From Chitinophagaceae bacterium (GTDB lineage Bacteria; Bacteroidota; Bacteroidia; Chitinophagales; Chitinophagaceae): DNA of 64,000 nucleotides. The stretch spans positions 1-64,000 of the forward strand of contig JAFKGQ010000005.1 in assembly GCA_017307755.1 (NCBI GenBank). Direction: 5' to 3'. Below, in pieces: positions 9,299 through 19,338 of the stretch (positions within the stretch are counted from its first letter, which is position 1; each line of letters begins with the position of its first letter). The position numbers and the translations under genes were made by a program. Below the pieces are notes generated by a model. The model searched no databases, was not told the DNA's origin, and saw only the letters and a program-made list of their open reading frames with translations.

Positions 9299-9985
9299 AT
9301 GCAAGGGAAAAATAAGATCATTATTACTATCGACGGCTGGAGCTCTACGGGGAAAAGCACGCTGGCAAAGCAGCTGGCGCGCGAACTGAAGTACAAGTAT
9401 ATCGACAGCGGCGCCATGTACCGTGCCATTACGCTGTATTTTCTTCGTAATCATGTAGACTGGACAGAGCCCCAGGCCGTACAGAAGGCCTTGCAGCATA
9501 TCGTCCTGGAATTCGTCTCCAATCACAAGTCGGGACAAACAGAAATGTGGCTCAATGGAGAAAATGTGGAGTATGTTATCCGGGACCTTGTAATCGCAGA
9601 AAAGGTGAGCGAGGTGGCGGCTATCAAGGCGGTGAGGGAATTCGCTGTTGCCCAGCAACAGGAGATGGGGAAAGATAAGGGTATTGTCATGGACGGCCGG
9701 GATATCGGCACCACGGTTTTTCCCCATGCGGAGCTGAAGATATTTATGACGGCGGACGAGGCCATGCGTGTGAAAAGAAGATTCAAGGAGCTTTTTGAGA
9801 AAAACCCCAATATTACCCTGGAGGAGGTGAAGCACAACCTGGAAATGCGGGACTATATCGACTCGCACCGGGAAGTGAGCCCGCTGCGGAAAGCGGATGA
9901 CGCGATCATGCTCGATAATTCCCATCTTACGATGAAAGAGCAGCTGGAGACGGCGATCAAATGGGTAAAAGAGAGGATGGCATAG
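9299..9985 (+). CDS. cmk: cytidylate kinase
   Basis: Phosphorylates CMP and dCMP to the diphosphates. It is a P-loop nucleotide monophosphate kinase with GWSSTGKS at residues 13-20, and DGRDIGTTVFP as the CMP-binding signature. I chose the ATG at 9299 (228 residues); an in-frame TTG at 9266 would add 11 residues translated from the palindromic module. The 3' end overlaps the convergent ene-reductase gene by 29 bases. Confidence 0.95.
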   Translation: MQGKNKIIITIDGWSSTGKSTLAKQLARELKYKYIDSGAMYRAITLYFLRNHVDWTEPQAVQKALQHIVLEFVSNHKSGQTEMWLNGENVEYVIRDLVIAEKVSEVAAIKAVREFAVAQQQEMGKDKGIVMDGRDIGTTVFPHAELKIFMTADEAMRVKRRFKELFEKNPNITLEEVKHNLEMRDYIDSHREVSPLRKADDAIMLDNSHLTMKEQLETAIKWVKERMA

Positions 9986-11060
9986 CGGGATAGTCAATAT
10001 ACCCTTTATCTCCTCCCTGATAAAATGTATCCTCGTCAGCCATCGCCAGGGGGGCATTACTATGGAATCGTTGTACCAGGTCCGGGTTGGCAATAAAGGG
10101 TTTACCGAAGGCGATGAGATCGGCAAGCCCCGCCTGTAACATGGCTTCTCCAGAAGCGGCGGTATATCCGCCGGCCAGCATCAGCAAGCCATGGAAGCGT
10201 TTACGGACGCTCTGTATATATGCCGGTGTTAGGGTGGAGGCCCCGTCCATCTGCCAGCCGGAGAGATGGATGTAAAGAATGCCCATTTTTTCCAAAGCAT
10301 CGGTGATGTACTCATGGGTGGATGCTTCTTCGATGTAGTGAGGCATATCATTCAAGCCGGCAAAAGGGGAAAGCCTGATCCCTGTGCGTTCTTTCCCGAT
10401 GGCAGCGGCAACGCCTTCCATTATTTCCAGCAGGAAACGAGCCCTTTTTGCGATGGATCCTCCATACCCGTCTGCTCTGCGATTTGTGTGAGGATGAAGG
10501 AACTGTTCGGGTAGAAATCCATGCGCTCCATGTATCTCGACGCCGTCGAAACCGAGTTGTCTGGCAATAACGGCGGCATTTATATGTGCATCTATCATGG
10601 CTTGCGTGCCGGTGGTGCTTAATGCTGTGGGTGCAGGCATGGGCATATGACGATCGCCAGGAACGCGGATAAGCCCTTCCGCCCTGACGACGGAGGGCGC
10701 CACCAACGGCGCCTGGTCTTCATGGTTCAGCGGATGACCTATCCTGCCTGTGTGCACCAACTGGACAAAGATCTTTCCCTTCCTGGCATGGACCTCCTCT
10801 ACAACTTTTTTCCAGCCGGCTTGTTGAACTGCATTGTAAATCCCGGGTGTGTCCAGGTAGCCAAAGCCATTGGAGGCTACGGCAGTGTTATCTGTAATCA
10901 TCAATCCGGCGCTGGCTCTTTGTCCGTAGTAGATCAGCGAAGATGGACCGGGTATGCCATTTATCGCTCTGCGTCTGTTCATAGGCGCCATTACGACGCG
11001 ATTGTCAAAATTTATAGCAGGGGTGGCAAGAGGGGAGAGGAGCTGACGTGTGTGATCCAT
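9957..11060 (-). CDS. old yellow enzyme family NADH:flavin oxidoreductase (ene-reductase)
   Basis: FMN-dependent TIM-barrel enzyme of the OYE/NemA family, which reduces activated alkenes, nitro compounds or quinones with NAD(P)H. The substrate-anchoring histidines are His177 and His180 in EIHGAHG (numbered from the ATG at 11060), and TNRRADGYGGS is the family signature. The first in-frame codon at 11075 is TTG, so the ATG at 11060 (367 residues) is preferred. An AraC-type regulator is transcribed divergently 80 bases away and is the likely controller. Confidence 0.9.
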   Translation of the reverse strand: MDHTRQLLSPLATPAINFDNRVVMAPMNRRRAINGIPGPSSLIYYGQRASAGLMITDNTAVASNGFGYLDTPGIYNAVQQAGWKKVVEEVHARKGKIFVQLVHTGRIGHPLNHEDQAPLVAPSVVRAEGLIRVPGDRHMPMPAPTALSTTGTQAMIDAHINAAVIARQLGFDGVEIHGAHGFLPEQFLHPHTNRRADGYGGSIAKRARFLLEIMEGVAAAIGKERTGIRLSPFAGLNDMPHYIEEASTHEYITDALEKMGILYIHLSGWQMDGASTLTPAYIQSVRKRFHGLLMLAGGYTAASGEAMLQAGLADLIAFGKPFIANPDLVQRFHSNAPLAMADEDTFYQGGDKGYIDYPAMPSSLLPI

Positions 11061-11140
11061 ATGTTTTTTCCTCAAAATTACCCGGGGCGGCCGTGCCGGA
11101 ACAGTGACAAAAAAAGGTTTGTTCAGTAATTTTACAGGTC

Positions 11141-11998
11141 ATGGAGCAAAAAGCGTTATATCAGCCTTTCGAGCTGTATGTATCGGATATGGAGCACTGG
11201 AATGAGCGCCCGCTGATCCATCATTTTTTCGAGATCGTGCAGATCCTGGAGGGGAACGGCAAACGTGTGGTGAACGAGAACGATCTTTTGTATTCGAAGG
11301 GCAGCATCTTTCTTTTTACACCGCTGGATTGCCGGGGTTTTTGCAGCGAGACGCCCACACGATTCTGCTCCATCCGTTTTTCAGAGGTTTTTCTGGGGCA
11401 ATACAAGCATGTCCGGGAGCGCGAGCGGATAAGTCAATGGCTTAAACAGCTGGAGCATATTTTTTTTCACCACAACAGGTACCGGGAGCTGTTGATCCGG
11501 CGGCCGGGGGATTGTCATATGATCGCTGCGCTCATCAGTAATATGATAGAGGAATACGAGCACAGACAACCTTATCATGAAGAGAACCTGCAGCATTTTG
11601 TAACCCTTATCCTGAACATACTTGCCCGCAACGTATCCGAAGGCGCCGTAACAACGGAGACAGGACCTGACCAGGAGCCCTACAGGATGTTGCTGCATAT
11701 CCATCAGCATATCGGCAGACCGGAAAAATTGCGGGTTGAATATCTGGCCTCTCATTTTAATCTCTCAGCAAATTATGTCGGCGAATATTTCAGAAAGCTG
11801 ACGGGGGAAAGTCTGCAGCATTATATCATGCAGTATAAGATAAAACTTGCCCAGCACCGGCTGGCGTATAGCATGATGACGATAAGCCAGATCGCGGATG
11901 AGCTGGGTTTTACGGATGAAAGTCATCTGGGCAGACAGTTCAGGAAATATGTGAGGATGGGGCCGGGAGAATATAGAAGGAGGAAAAAAGCGGTATAA
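11141..11998 (+). CDS. AraC-family transcriptional regulator
   Basis: A 285-residue protein with an N-terminal cupin-like sensory region (about 1-160) and a C-terminal double helix-turn-helix (about 185-283). The second helix-turn-helix has the usual ISQIADELGFTDESHLGRQFRKYVR-like pattern (given here as a family pattern, not a full quotation). It is divergent from the ene-reductase gene, so control of that gene in response to an electrophile or related small molecule is a reasonable inference. Confidence 0.88.
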   Translation: MEQKALYQPFELYVSDMEHWNERPLIHHFFEIVQILEGNGKRVVNENDLLYSKGSIFLFTPLDCRGFCSETPTRFCSIRFSEVFLGQYKHVRERERISQWLKQLEHIFFHHNRYRELLIRRPGDCHMIAALISNMIEEYEHRQPYHEENLQHFVTLILNILARNVSEGAVTTETGPDQEPYRMLLHIHQHIGRPEKLRVEYLASHFNLSANYVGEYFRKLTGESLQHYIMQYKIKLAQHRLAYSMMTISQIADELGFTDESHLGRQFRKYVRMGPGEYRRRKKAV

Positions 11999-12002
11999 GA
12001 AA

Positions 12003-12024
12003 AAACCCTGCTGACGCAGGGTTT
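12003..12024 (-). terminator. terminator between araC-family gene and glnN
   Basis: A 9-bp stem AAACCCTGC/GCAGGGTTT with a TGAC loop. An A run precedes it, so the minus strand reads stem then T run, best suited to glnN. It may act in both directions. Confidence 0.75.
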
Positions 12025-12054
12025 GATTGTTTAGACTCTTATTATAGGCCGCTT

Positions 12055-14247
12055 TTAGCGCAGGAACAACATTTCTCTGTATTTGGAGAGTACCCACTCA
12101 TTGTCATCGACCAGCAGCTCCAGTTTGTCAACATGGTAGCGGATCTCGTCGAAGTAGGGTTCTTTCACCTGGCTGTTGTAAGCGATGGCCTTGGTACGGG
12201 TGTCGGTGATGGCGTTGGCCACTTTGCGGGCTTCGATCATCTTTTCAACCAGGGCGCTGACCTTTCCGATGTGTTCGGAGATCTTTTCCAAAATGGCTTT
12301 TTGGTTGGAATAGGCTGTATCTTTTAGCCCCAGGTCTTTCAGCCCTTTGATATTCTCGATCAGGGTATTCTGATACTTGATGGCTGCAGGCAGGATGTGG
12401 CTGGTTGCCAATTCGCCCATGATACGGGCCTCGATCTGAACACGCTTGATATATTTTTCCAGTTCGATCTCGTGACGGGCTTCCAGCTCTATGTGGCTGT
12501 ATACGCCATTGGCTTCGTACAGGTGTTTGGCCTTGTCGGTGACCATGGCATCCAGCGCCAGCGGAGTGGTACGTACGTTTGGCAGACCGCGTCTTTCGGC
12601 TTCATGGTGCCATTCATCACTGTAACCGTCGCCTTCGAACAGCACTTTTTCGCTGCTGACCACGTATTCGCGGATGACATGCATGATAGCTATTTCTTTC
12701 TTGTCGCCTTTTTCGATGAGGGCGTCTACATCCTTCTTGAATTTTTTCAACGTCTCGGCCATGATGGTGTTGACGGCGATCATCGCATTAGCACAGTTAG
12801 CGTTGCTGCCCACGGCGCGGAACTCGAACTTGTTACCTGTGAAGGCGAAAGGAGAAGTACGGTTGCGGTCCGTGTTGTCCAGCAACAGCTCGGGGATGCT
12901 GCGGTGCAGGTCCAGCTTCAGGATAGCCTCGTCCTGCTCGTCAAACTTGTCACCTACTCTTTCTTTTACGTCGGCCAGCACCTTGCTCAGGTATTCGCCG
13001 ATGAATACGGAAATGATAGCGGGAGGAGCTTCATTGGCGCCCAGACGGAAGTCGTTGCCGGCGGAGGCGATGGAAGCCCTCATGACGTCGGAATAGTCGT
13101 ATACGGCCTTGATGGTATTGACGAAGAAGGTGAGGAACATGAGGTTGGTCTTTGGCGTTTTGCCGGGGGCCAGCAGGTTTACACCGGTGTCGGTGGCCAT
13201 GCTCCAGTTGTTGTGTTTACCGCTGCCATTGATGCCGGCAAAGGGTTTTTCGTGCAGCAGCACGCGCAGACGATGGCGGCGGGCTACACGGTCCATTACG
13301 TCCATCAGCAGGATATTGTGGTCCACGGCTACGCTGACCTCTTCAAAGATGGGAGCGCATTCGAACTGTGCGGGAGCTACTTCATTATGACGAGTGCGAA
13401 GGGGGATGCCGAGTTTATAAGCTTCCTGTTCGTAGTCGCGCATGAACGCATACACTCTTTCCGGAATGCTGCCAAAGTAGTGGTCTTCCAGCTGCTGGCC
13501 TTTTGCGGGAGAGTGACCGAATACGGTGCGGCCACTGAGTACCAGATCGGGGCGGGCATTGAACAGACCTTCATCGATGACGAAATACTCCTGTTCCCAT
13601 CCCAGGGTGGCAGTAACCTTATTGACATTTTTATCAAAATAATGACATACTTCTACGGCAGCCTTGTCCAGTGCGGCCAGGGCTTTCAGCAGAGGAGCTT
13701 TGTAGTCCAGGGACTCGCCTGTGTAGGATACGAAGATGGTGGGGATACAGAGTGTCTTGCCGGCACCGATCTCCATGACAAAAGCGGGAGAAGAGGGGTC
13801 CCATGCGGTATAACCGCGGGCTTCGAAAGTAGCGCGAAGACCACCGCTGGGGAAGGAGGATGCATCCGGTTCCTGTTGGATCAGGGCAGCTCCGTCAAAC
13901 TCTTCAATGGCAGTCCCGTCGCTTTTTATAGTAAAAAAAGAATCATGTTTTTCTGCGGTAGTTCCGGTGAGGGGCTGGAACCAGTGTGTGAAGTGTGTAA
14001 CGCCCTTTGCTTCTGCCCATTGCCGCATGCCGGAGGCAATCTGGTTTGCAACAGCACGATCGATCTTTTTACCACCCTTGATGGATGCGAGTAAACTCTT
14101 ATACGCTTCGTCGCTCAAAAACTCGCGGGCGGTCTTAAGTGTGAATACATTTTCGCCGAAGATAGCAGTGATCTTGGTTGAACCAGGCAGTTGATTTTCC
14201 GGGTTGGTTGTCAAATTGTCGATGGCTTTAAATCTTAATGATGACAT
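12055..14247 (-). CDS. glnN: glutamine synthetase type III
   Basis: Makes glutamine from glutamate, ammonia and ATP. The length (730 residues) and the motifs KPFAGINGSGKHNNWS and NEVAPAQFECAP identify the type III (GlnN) family, common in Bacteroidota and cyanobacteria, not the 450-residue type I enzyme. The N-terminal GSIII domain includes FPSGGLRATFEARGYTAW. It is monocistronic, with a terminator and about 370 bases of AT-rich sequence upstream. TAGTTTCG on the minus strand near 14270 could be a -7 element. Confidence 0.96.
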   Translation of the reverse strand: MSSLRFKAIDNLTTNPENQLPGSTKITAIFGENVFTLKTAREFLSDEAYKSLLASIKGGKKIDRAVANQIASGMRQWAEAKGVTHFTHWFQPLTGTTAEKHDSFFTIKSDGTAIEEFDGAALIQQEPDASSFPSGGLRATFEARGYTAWDPSSPAFVMEIGAGKTLCIPTIFVSYTGESLDYKAPLLKALAALDKAAVEVCHYFDKNVNKVTATLGWEQEYFVIDEGLFNARPDLVLSGRTVFGHSPAKGQQLEDHYFGSIPERVYAFMRDYEQEAYKLGIPLRTRHNEVAPAQFECAPIFEEVSVAVDHNILLMDVMDRVARRHRLRVLLHEKPFAGINGSGKHNNWSMATDTGVNLLAPGKTPKTNLMFLTFFVNTIKAVYDYSDVMRASIASAGNDFRLGANEAPPAIISVFIGEYLSKVLADVKERVGDKFDEQDEAILKLDLHRSIPELLLDNTDRNRTSPFAFTGNKFEFRAVGSNANCANAMIAVNTIMAETLKKFKKDVDALIEKGDKKEIAIMHVIREYVVSSEKVLFEGDGYSDEWHHEAERRGLPNVRTTPLALDAMVTDKAKHLYEANGVYSHIELEARHEIELEKYIKRVQIEARIMGELATSHILPAAIKYQNTLIENIKGLKDLGLKDTAYSNQKAILEKISEHIGKVSALVEKMIEARKVANAITDTRTKAIAYNSQVKEPYFDEIRYHVDKLELLVDDNEWVLSKYREMLFLR

Positions 14248-14620
14248 GCTGTAAAGTTTTAGCGAAACTAAATGTTTACAACATATAAAACAATTTTTTG
14301 GGATCAGGGACTCAAAAATGAAAAGGTATTAATAAAAAAACTCAAAAAAAATATGTTTTGGATATTTTTAATGCAAATTGTCCGATTTTTTTATTTATAT
14401 CAAATAATCATAATTCATTACATATCTCAGATATGTTAATATTTTTTATGAATCAGACGAATTTGAATAAAATTTAGGTAATGAAAAAAATATCCACCAG
14501 AACGAACGAAAGTTCGTTGTCCGAAGGACAATTTATTAAACATTTGGCGCAATTGAATTAAATTTTTCAAAATTCAATTGCGCGCAATTTTATTCAAAGG
14601 AATGGAATAGATGGCAGATT
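14248..14620. other. AT-rich intergenic region with repeat copy A
   Basis: No coding region is seen. The left half (to about 14490) is very AT-rich and must contain the glnN promoter. The right part holds palindromic repeat copy A. Confidence 0.6.
14499..14595. repeat. palindromic repeat copy A (AACGAAC family, 13-bp tail hairpin)
   Basis: The head hairpin AACGAAC-GAAA-GTTCGTT is followed by TGTCC-GAA-GGACA and then by a perfect 13-bp hairpin: GCGCAATTGAATT (14547-14559), 11-base loop, AATTCAATTGCGC (14571-14583). Copy C at 28575 has the same tail with one base pair changed on both arms. Confidence 0.75.
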
Positions 14621-15841
14621 TTATTTAATAATATGGGTTAAAAGCTTGTTTATCTTTTGGTAGATGGGGTAGGATTGGAAGGGGGCAAGACATGGGATCA
14701 GCAGGAAGGGGAGATAGATACTGCGATAACGGACGATAGCGCCGGCAAATGGGACGACGGCGCCGATGAGCAACATGGCAGTCAGGGCGAACAGCAGGCA
14801 GCAGCATGAAAAAGGGGTGAGTTGGCGTAGGAGTTTGCCACGGATCAGGGCGGTTGCGGCGATGATCCAGATCAGCATTAGTTCCAGGGAGAATGCCAGG
14901 TAGATGGGGCGGCCGCCGGAGCCGGGTAGAGGTTCGAACCAGCCGTTGCGAATGGCGGTGGGCAGCACGTGCAGCATACCGGTGAATGTGCCATCCATGG
15001 CCGGCAGGGGTAGTCTTGAATGTCCTTCCATTGCCAGGAATTCGCGTTGCCGGGTGGTTATCCCATCTGCAATGTGTTGAAAAAGGCCGGGAATGAGGAG
15101 TGGAAGGATGATCAGGGCGGATATACAGCCGGCGGTCATCAACCACCATTGTTTCCCGGATAGGGGTTTTTCCAGCGCCCACCAAAGCGTCAGGGCGGGC
15201 AGGAGAGGGACGGCAACGATGGGGCGGATCCATATGATGAGCAGGAAGCAACATATCGGGTGCCATATCTTTCTCCGGGGGTATCTGCCGGATAGGATCT
15301 TGTCGAAAGTATAGAACAGGAAGCCCAGCAGCATGTAGAGCACTCCTTCCCGGTGGATACAGGATGTCCAGAATAATGTACCTGGCAGCAGGAATACGCA
15401 ACCGGGGATGAGCATATCGCCGGAGAACCGTACCCGGAGCATCCTGAACAGGGCTATATTTCCCAGGAATACGGGAAAAGAGAACAACAGTGTATTGACG
15501 GTGAGGCTGGAGTAGGAAAACAGATTGAGGATTGCTTCTATCCAGATAATTGCGTTGTACCTGATATAGACCCAGGCTTTGTTGTCCGAAAGGAACAGGT
15601 CAAAGCGGTGCGTCAGCTGATAGCGGACCTCGAAACTGTCGTTGTAAAAACTCCAGACATCGCCGTGACCCGGATAATAACGCCAGGCGATGATGTTGTG
15701 TATCAAACCTGTAGCTACATGTAAGCCGAATAATACCCATAATACCCCTGTTTTTATACCCGAGCGGCGTATAAAAGGGATCTTGTATATCCCATAACAA
15801 CAGGCGACCCCATATATGATAAAGAGCAGGATATGCATCAT
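14621..15841 (-). CDS. polytopic membrane protein, probably surface-polysaccharide related
   Basis: I do not recognise a named family. The 406-residue protein has about ten hydrophobic segments spread along its length and a loop of about 80 residues with few hydrophobic stretches, an architecture like polysaccharide polymerases (Wzy/EpsG) or membrane glycosyltransferases. It starts 6 bases after the stop of a GT4 glycosyltransferase and is almost surely co-transcribed with it, which supports a glycan role. The function is inferred from layout and neighbour only. Confidence 0.6.
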   Translation of the reverse strand: MMHILLFIIYGVACCYGIYKIPFIRRSGIKTGVLWVLFGLHVATGLIHNIIAWRYYPGHGDVWSFYNDSFEVRYQLTHRFDLFLSDNKAWVYIRYNAIIWIEAILNLFSYSSLTVNTLLFSFPVFLGNIALFRMLRVRFSGDMLIPGCVFLLPGTLFWTSCIHREGVLYMLLGFLFYTFDKILSGRYPRRKIWHPICCFLLIIWIRPIVAVPLLPALTLWWALEKPLSGKQWWLMTAGCISALIILPLLIPGLFQHIADGITTRQREFLAMEGHSRLPLPAMDGTFTGMLHVLPTAIRNGWFEPLPGSGGRPIYLAFSLELMLIWIIAATALIRGKLLRQLTPFSCCCLLFALTAMLLIGAVVPFAGAIVRYRSIYLPFLLIPCLAPFQSYPIYQKINKLLTHIIK

Positions 15842-15847
15842 ATTACA

Positions 15848-16987
15848 CTAGTTCGTGGGTGATGCCTGCAAGAGGCTTATCTTTTCCAGGTAAATGCGGG
15901 TTATTCTTTGATTGGTAAAATTTTCCAGTACTTTTTTTCTGCCTTCCATACCCATCTTTTTTTTATCCTCTGCGGACAGATGGTAATACATTTCCATCTT
16001 ACGGGCCAGGTCAGCGGGGTCTTTTTCCCTGCATAGGTACCCGTTGACCCCTTCCTGGATAATGGTCCTGCATCCGGATGTATCTGCAGCGATCAGGGCT
16101 TTACACATGCTGGCTCCTTCCAGGAGGCTCAACGGTATGCCTTCTCTATAGTAGGATGGGAGCACGACACAATCCGCCTGCCGGATAAAATCAGCGACCT
16201 TATCGGTATGTCCGAGATAGGTGATAAAATGACGGTGATGCCAGTCCTCCACCTCTTCCCGGGATACGGTGGCCGGGCTTTCGTCGAAGAAACCCAACAG
16301 CTGGCATTTGATGGGCAAGCCTTGTTGCTGGAGCAGCCGGGCAGCCTGTACGAACTCGGGGATGCCTTTATTACGGATCATCCGTCCGACATAAAGAAAG
16401 ACTATATCTTTTTGCCGGAGTTCGAAGGGGGCGGGGGAAAATACCTCCGGGTCTACTCCTTCGCCGGGCAAGAGAAAGGCTTTGGAGGCCTGTACCAGTT
16501 TTTCCGTTACGAACAAATCCCTGTCGTCCTCATTGAGAAACCAGACTTCCATGCTCTTGCGGAGGGCCCGTTTGTATAGCATGCTGACTATCCGCCGCAA
16601 TGTCCCTTTTTTAGAAAAAGTATAGCCCAAACCCGTGATGACGCCCACGGAGGGGATTCCGAGCCGGGAGGCCGCCAGCGCGCCATAGATATTTGCCTTG
16701 ATGGTATAATGGAAGATCAGGGAGGGATGTATGTTATGATAGTGTCTTAGCAACTCGCGATGTAAAAGGAAGTCCTGTATGGGAGAAATGTTCTTTCCGC
16801 GAAAATGTTTTAACTCCATATAAGTCAGCCCGGAAAGGTTTTCAAACCGGGACGTGTAATTGTCGCGGGGAGCCAGGATGTAAACGGAAAAACCGCTGTC
16901 CAATAGTTTTTCTATAAGGTATAGCCTGAATCTGTAGATGCTCCAACTGGTATTGGCTACAAAAGCAATTCTTTTATTCGAGGGCAT
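15848..16987 (-). CDS. glycosyltransferase family 4
   Basis: A 379-residue GT-B retaining glycosyltransferase. The N-terminal acceptor domain is of the Glyco_trans_4_2 type. The C-terminal domain has FLYVGRMIRNKG and the donor-binding E-x7-E motif (EGIPLSLLE). It resembles PglA/CapM-like enzymes that transfer N-acetylhexosamines to lipid-linked precursors, but donor and acceptor cannot be deduced. It is first in a two-gene unit with the membrane protein and divergent from purL. Confidence 0.85.
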   Translation of the reverse strand: MPSNKRIAFVANTSWSIYRFRLYLIEKLLDSGFSVYILAPRDNYTSRFENLSGLTYMELKHFRGKNISPIQDFLLHRELLRHYHNIHPSLIFHYTIKANIYGALAASRLGIPSVGVITGLGYTFSKKGTLRRIVSMLYKRALRKSMEVWFLNEDDRDLFVTEKLVQASKAFLLPGEGVDPEVFSPAPFELRQKDIVFLYVGRMIRNKGIPEFVQAARLLQQQGLPIKCQLLGFFDESPATVSREEVEDWHHRHFITYLGHTDKVADFIRQADCVVLPSYYREGIPLSLLEGASMCKALIAADTSGCRTIIQEGVNGYLCREKDPADLARKMEMYYHLSAEDKKKMGMEGRKKVLENFTNQRITRIYLEKISLLQASPTN

Positions 16988-17087
16988 GGTGACAAACCTA
17001 GTTATTCATGGCCACTTATTCAAGAATTTTTAGCCGGCGTGATCTGTCCCGGGATAAAATTATACCATAAAATTGCAACCTGGTTCG

Positions 17088-17095
17088 TACTTTTG
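17088..17095 (+). promoter_or_regulatory. -7 element of purL
   Basis: TACTTTTG matches the Bacteroidota -7 consensus TAnnTTTG. It lies 14 bases before the purL ATG, so the leader would be very short. No clear -33 TTTG is present. Confidence 0.5.
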
Positions 17096-17109
17096 CGGTT
17101 TCTTATAAT

Positions 17110-19329
17110 ATGGAAATAAGTGTAAAAACAGCTGAACAACTAAGGCTTACCGCCGAAGAGTTCGAACTGATAAAAAAGAAACTCGGCCGCACGCCCAATT
17201 TTACGGAGCTATGCGCTTTCAGCGCTATGTGGAGTGAGCACTGCAGCTACAAGAACTCGATCAAATGGCTAAAGACCCTTCCCCGGGAAGGGAAGAAGAT
17301 GCTGGTCAAGGCCGGCGAGGAGAATGCCGGGTTGATGGACATCGGGGGCGGCTATGGCGTAGTATTCAAGATTGAGTCCCATAATCATCCTTCTGCCATT
17401 GAGCCTTTCCAGGGGGCTGCAACGGGAGTGGGTGGTATTCACCGTGATATTTTCACCATGGGGGCCAGGCCTATTGCCTCCCTCAATTCTCTTCGTTTTG
17501 GCAATCTCGGGGAGTCAAAGACACAGCACCTGCTGTCCGGAGTGGTACATGGCATCGGGCACTACGGTAATTGTTTTGGCGTGCCTACGGTAGGCGGCGA
17601 GATCTATTTTGAAGATTGTTATCATACTAATCCCCTGGTAAACGCGATGAGTGTCGGTATCCTGAAAAACGGGGAGACGATCTCTGCTACGGCTAAGGGT
17701 ACAGGCAATCCTGTGATCTTTGTCGGCAGCGCTACGGGGAAGGATGGTATTGGAGGCGCTTCCTTTGCCAGTGCGGATATCACGGGGGAAAGCACCAAGG
17801 AACTGCCGGCCGTACAGGTCGGCGATCCTTTCCAGGAGAAGAAGCTGCTGGAAGCTTGTCTGGAGGTGATCAAAACAGGAGCTGTTGTGGGTATGCAGGA
17901 TATGGGTGCTGCGGGGATCATCTGCAGCACTTCGGAGATGAGTGCAAAAGGAGAGGTGGGCATGCATATCGACCTGGACAAGGTACCTGCCCGTCAGCAA
18001 AATATGAAGGCCTGGGAGCTTCTGCTCAGCGAAAGCCAGGAGCGGATGCTGATGGTAGTTGAGAAGGGAAGGGAAGCGGAAGTCGTGGGTATTTTTGAAA
18101 AGTGGGATCTCCCGGCCGCAACCATCGGTCACGTGACGGATGACGGCATCCTTCGGTTCTATATGAATGGCGAGCTGGAAGCCGAAATACCCGCCTATGA
18201 GCTGGTGTTAGGAGGCGGCGCTCCTCAGTATGACCGGCCGTATAAGGAACCGGCGTATTTCCAGAAGATCAAGGCTTTTGATCCGGATGTCATTCCGGTG
18301 CCTACCGATCTGCGGGGCGTTGCCGAGCAACTGGCGGCCCTGCCGAATATCGCCTCGAAGCGATGGGTGGCTGTACAATATGACAGCACGGTGGGAACGG
18401 CCAATTCTTCCACTAACCAGCCCAGCGATGCGGCTGTTGTATTGGCAAAGAGCACTGATAAAGCGTTGGCGGTTACAACGGACTGCAATAGCCGATATGT
18501 ATTTGCCGACCCTTATAAAGGCGCCATGATCGCCGTTGCCGAAGCGGCGAGGAATATCGTATGCAGCGGGGGGCAACCGCTGGGGGTGACCAATTGTCTT
18601 AATTTCGGCAACCCATATGAACCGGAGGTCTATTACCAGTTTGTCCATGCCATCAAGGGGATGGGTGAAGCCTGCCGGAAATTTGATACACCGGTGACAG
18701 GCGGTAACGTAAGTTTTTATAACCAGCATCCGGGTGGAGCGGTATACCCCACTCCTACTATCGGCATGGTGGGGCTGCTGGAATCGGTGAAGGATAAGAT
18801 GACCCTGGATTTTAAAGAGGAAGGGGATGTGATCTTTTTGCTTGGCAGAAGCACGGATGATATTGGGTCTTCTGAGTATTTGCATAAGATAATGGGTGTC
18901 GAGTATAGTCCGGCCCCTCGTTTTGTGTTGGAGGAAGAACTGCAGCTACAGGAAACCGTGGCCAGGCTGATCCGTGAAAAGGTCATTCGCAGTGCGCATG
19001 ATGTGAGCGAGGGCGGATTGTTTATTACCCTGGCTGAATCAGCTTTCCCGGGAGGTCTGGGCTTTGATGTAGCAGCTGCGGATGCAGGTATTCGTAAGGA
19101 CGCTTACTGGTTTGGCGAATCCCAGAGCCGGGTGGTGGTCAGTGTGGCCCCCGCCAAAGTAGACGCCTTCAAAAAGGTGTTGGGCGGTCTGTCGTATGAA
19201 GAGATAGGTGCTGTTACCGGAGGCTCTTTTGAAGTGGATGGTCAGGATTGGGGTAGGGTAGACGCGTGGAAGGAGAAATACGATCATGCAATCGAAAATT
19301 ATATGACGCAACTGGTCGAAATGGAATAA
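17110..19329 (+). CDS. purL: phosphoribosylformylglycinamidine synthase subunit PurL
   Basis: Catalyses the ATP-dependent amidation of FGAR to FGAM in purine synthesis. At 739 residues it is the small PurL form, which needs separate PurQ (glutaminase) and PurS; neither is in the window. The signature SAMWSEHCSYKNS near the N-terminus and GGGYGVVFKIESHNHP are diagnostic, and two AIRS-like halves follow. It leads a tight run purL-hldD-proC with gaps of 9 and 11 bases. Confidence 0.97.
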   Translation: MEISVKTAEQLRLTAEEFELIKKKLGRTPNFTELCAFSAMWSEHCSYKNSIKWLKTLPREGKKMLVKAGEENAGLMDIGGGYGVVFKIESHNHPSAIEPFQGAATGVGGIHRDIFTMGARPIASLNSLRFGNLGESKTQHLLSGVVHGIGHYGNCFGVPTVGGEIYFEDCYHTNPLVNAMSVGILKNGETISATAKGTGNPVIFVGSATGKDGIGGASFASADITGESTKELPAVQVGDPFQEKKLLEACLEVIKTGAVVGMQDMGAAGIICSTSEMSAKGEVGMHIDLDKVPARQQNMKAWELLLSESQERMLMVVEKGREAEVVGIFEKWDLPAATIGHVTDDGILRFYMNGELEAEIPAYELVLGGGAPQYDRPYKEPAYFQKIKAFDPDVIPVPTDLRGVAEQLAALPNIASKRWVAVQYDSTVGTANSSTNQPSDAAVVLAKSTDKALAVTTDCNSRYVFADPYKGAMIAVAEAARNIVCSGGQPLGVTNCLNFGNPYEPEVYYQFVHAIKGMGEACRKFDTPVTGGNVSFYNQHPGGAVYPTPTIGMVGLLESVKDKMTLDFKEEGDVIFLLGRSTDDIGSSEYLHKIMGVEYSPAPRFVLEEELQLQETVARLIREKVIRSAHDVSEGGLFITLAESAFPGGLGFDVAAADAGIRKDAYWFGESQSRVVVSVAPAKVDAFKKVLGGLSYEEIGAVTGGSFEVDGQDWGRVDAWKEKYDHAIENYMTQLVEME

Positions 19330-19338
19330 CCCAAACCT

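Noticed and set aside
12397..14094. 565-codon open frame on the plus strand
   Set aside because: It is antisense to glnN, whose type III motifs are intact. The antisense translation has no recognisable domain and results from codon bias.
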